Of a stretch of DNA of 5,080 nucleotides, positions 4,483-5,080 are shown piece by piece. The stretch comes from Pseudomonadota bacterium (lineage in GTDB: Bacteria > Pseudomonadota > Gammaproteobacteria > Xanthomonadales > Xanthomonadaceae). The translations under genes were made by a program, and so were the position numbers. Numbering within the stretch: position 1 is the stretch's first letter; each line of letters opens with the position of its first letter. The notes under the pieces were generated by a model, which saw only the letters and a list, made by a program, of their open reading frames with translations, did no database searches and was not told where the DNA came from. The stretch is from positions 1 to 5,080 of the forward strand of contig JAEXNZ010000101.1 of NCBI GenBank assembly GCA_023439425.1, given 5' to 3'.

Positions 4483-5080
4483 ATGTCCATCGTCCGCATG
4501 ACCGACCTCGACCTTTCCGGCAAGCGTGTGCTGATCCGCCAGGACCTGAACGTGCCGATCGAGAACGGCCGCATCACCTCCGAACAGCGCATCACCGCCT
4601 CGCTGCCGACCCTGAAGCGGGCACTGGAGCAGGGCGCAGCGGTCATGGTGACCTCGCACCTGGGCCGTCCCAAGGAAGGCGTGTGGAGCGAAGCCGATTC
4701 GCTGGCCCCGGTGGCGCAGCGTCTGTCAGCCCTGCTGGGCGTGCACGTGCCGCTGGTCCGCGACTGGGTCGACGGCGTGGAGGTGGCTCCGGGTTCCATC
4801 GTGCTGCTGGAAAACTGCCGCATGAACGGGGGCGAGGGCAAGGACGACGAAGCGCTGTCGAAGAAGTACGCCGCGCTCTGCGACGTGTTCGTGATGGATG
4901 CCTTCGGCACCGCGCACCGTGCGCAGGCCTCCACCCACGGCGTGATCCGATTCGCCCCGGTGGCCGCCGGTGGCCCGCTGCTGATGGCCGAACTGGACGC
5001 GCTGGCCCAGGCCCTGCACGCGCCGGCGCAGCCGCTGCTGGCCATCGTCGCCGGCAGCAAGGTCAGCACCAAGCTGGAAC
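4483..5080 (+). CDS. pgk: Phosphoglycerate kinase, 5' part (runs off window)
   Basis: Cytoplasmic glycolytic enzyme that transfers phosphate between 1,3-bisphosphoglycerate and ADP, giving 3-phosphoglycerate and ATP. The 199 codons present cover about half of the usual roughly 390-residue protein: the N-terminal, phosphoglycerate-binding domain and the start of the hinge side. Visible signatures are RQDLNVP (19-25; Arg19, Asp21 and Asn23 bind substrate), SHLGRP (58-63), LLENCRMNGGE (108-118, a variant of the usual ENLRF block with Arg113 kept), DAFGTAHRAQAST (139-151) and AGSKVSTKLE (190-199). The ATG at 4483 gives the expected N-terminus; a weak AAGAG (4468-4472) lies 10 nt upstream. The second Met (residue 6) has no ribosome-binding site. 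The frame is open to the window end, with no sign of damage. It seems to have its own promoter at 4422-4427. Identification is very secure. Confidence 0.97.
   Translation, partial: MSIVRMTDLDLSGKRVLIRQDLNVPIENGRITSEQRITASLPTLKRALEQGAAVMVTSHLGRPKEGVWSEADSLAPVAQRLSALLGVHVPLVRDWVDGVEVAPGSIVLLENCRMNGGEGKDDEALSKKYAALCDVFVMDAFGTAHRAQASTHGVIRFAPVAAGGPLLMAELDALAQALHAPAQPLLAIVAGSKVSTKLE

Noticed and set aside
4365..5072. 235-codon minus-strand frame antisense to pgk
   Set aside because: The + strand encodes unmistakable phosphoglycerate kinase motifs; the antisense frame is Ser/Arg/Thr-rich and runs through the REP cluster.

Overview
The window is high-GC gammaproteobacterial chromosome, most likely Stenotrophomonas (S. 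maltophilia complex, Lysobacteraceae). The case rests on strongly GC-biased third codon positions, a proteobacterial-type phosphoglycerate kinase, and short palindromes capped by GTAG. The last match the SMAG/GTAG-REP elements known from that genus. No similarity search was possible, so the genus is an inference.

Layout, all on the + strand: (1) 1-302 is non-coding, or at most holds the 5' tip of a divergent gene. It contains a GTAG-type REP pair (118-186), a weak promoter candidate and a structured leader. (2) 303-2948 encodes a very large polytopic membrane protein of the DUF2339 family (881 aa, about 25 membrane segments). (3) 2945-4306 encodes a DUF3999-family protein (453 aa) with a signal peptide, a large periplasmic part and a single C-terminal membrane anchor. 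It starts at a GTG that overlaps the DUF2339 stop by 4 nt (GTGA), so the two are almost certainly one translationally coupled unit. (4) 4303-4482 is a short intergenic region with three related GTAG-REP palindromes. The first contains the DUF3999 stop codon and the last runs into the pgk promoter. (5) 4483-5080 is the first half of pgk (199 codons), cut by the window end.

The DUF2339/DUF3999 pair is the least understood part. Both families are uncharacterised, yet the architecture (a many-pass membrane protein plus a tail-anchored periplasmic partner with two possible beta-sandwich repeats) suggests a cell-envelope complex. pgk is central glycolysis and appears to have its own promoter (TACAAT at 4422-4427), so it is probably a neighbour rather than a functional partner. 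I see no CRISPR array, IS element, phage gene, tRNA or rRNA. The most unusual non-coding signal is the cluster of REP palindromes between the membrane operon and pgk.
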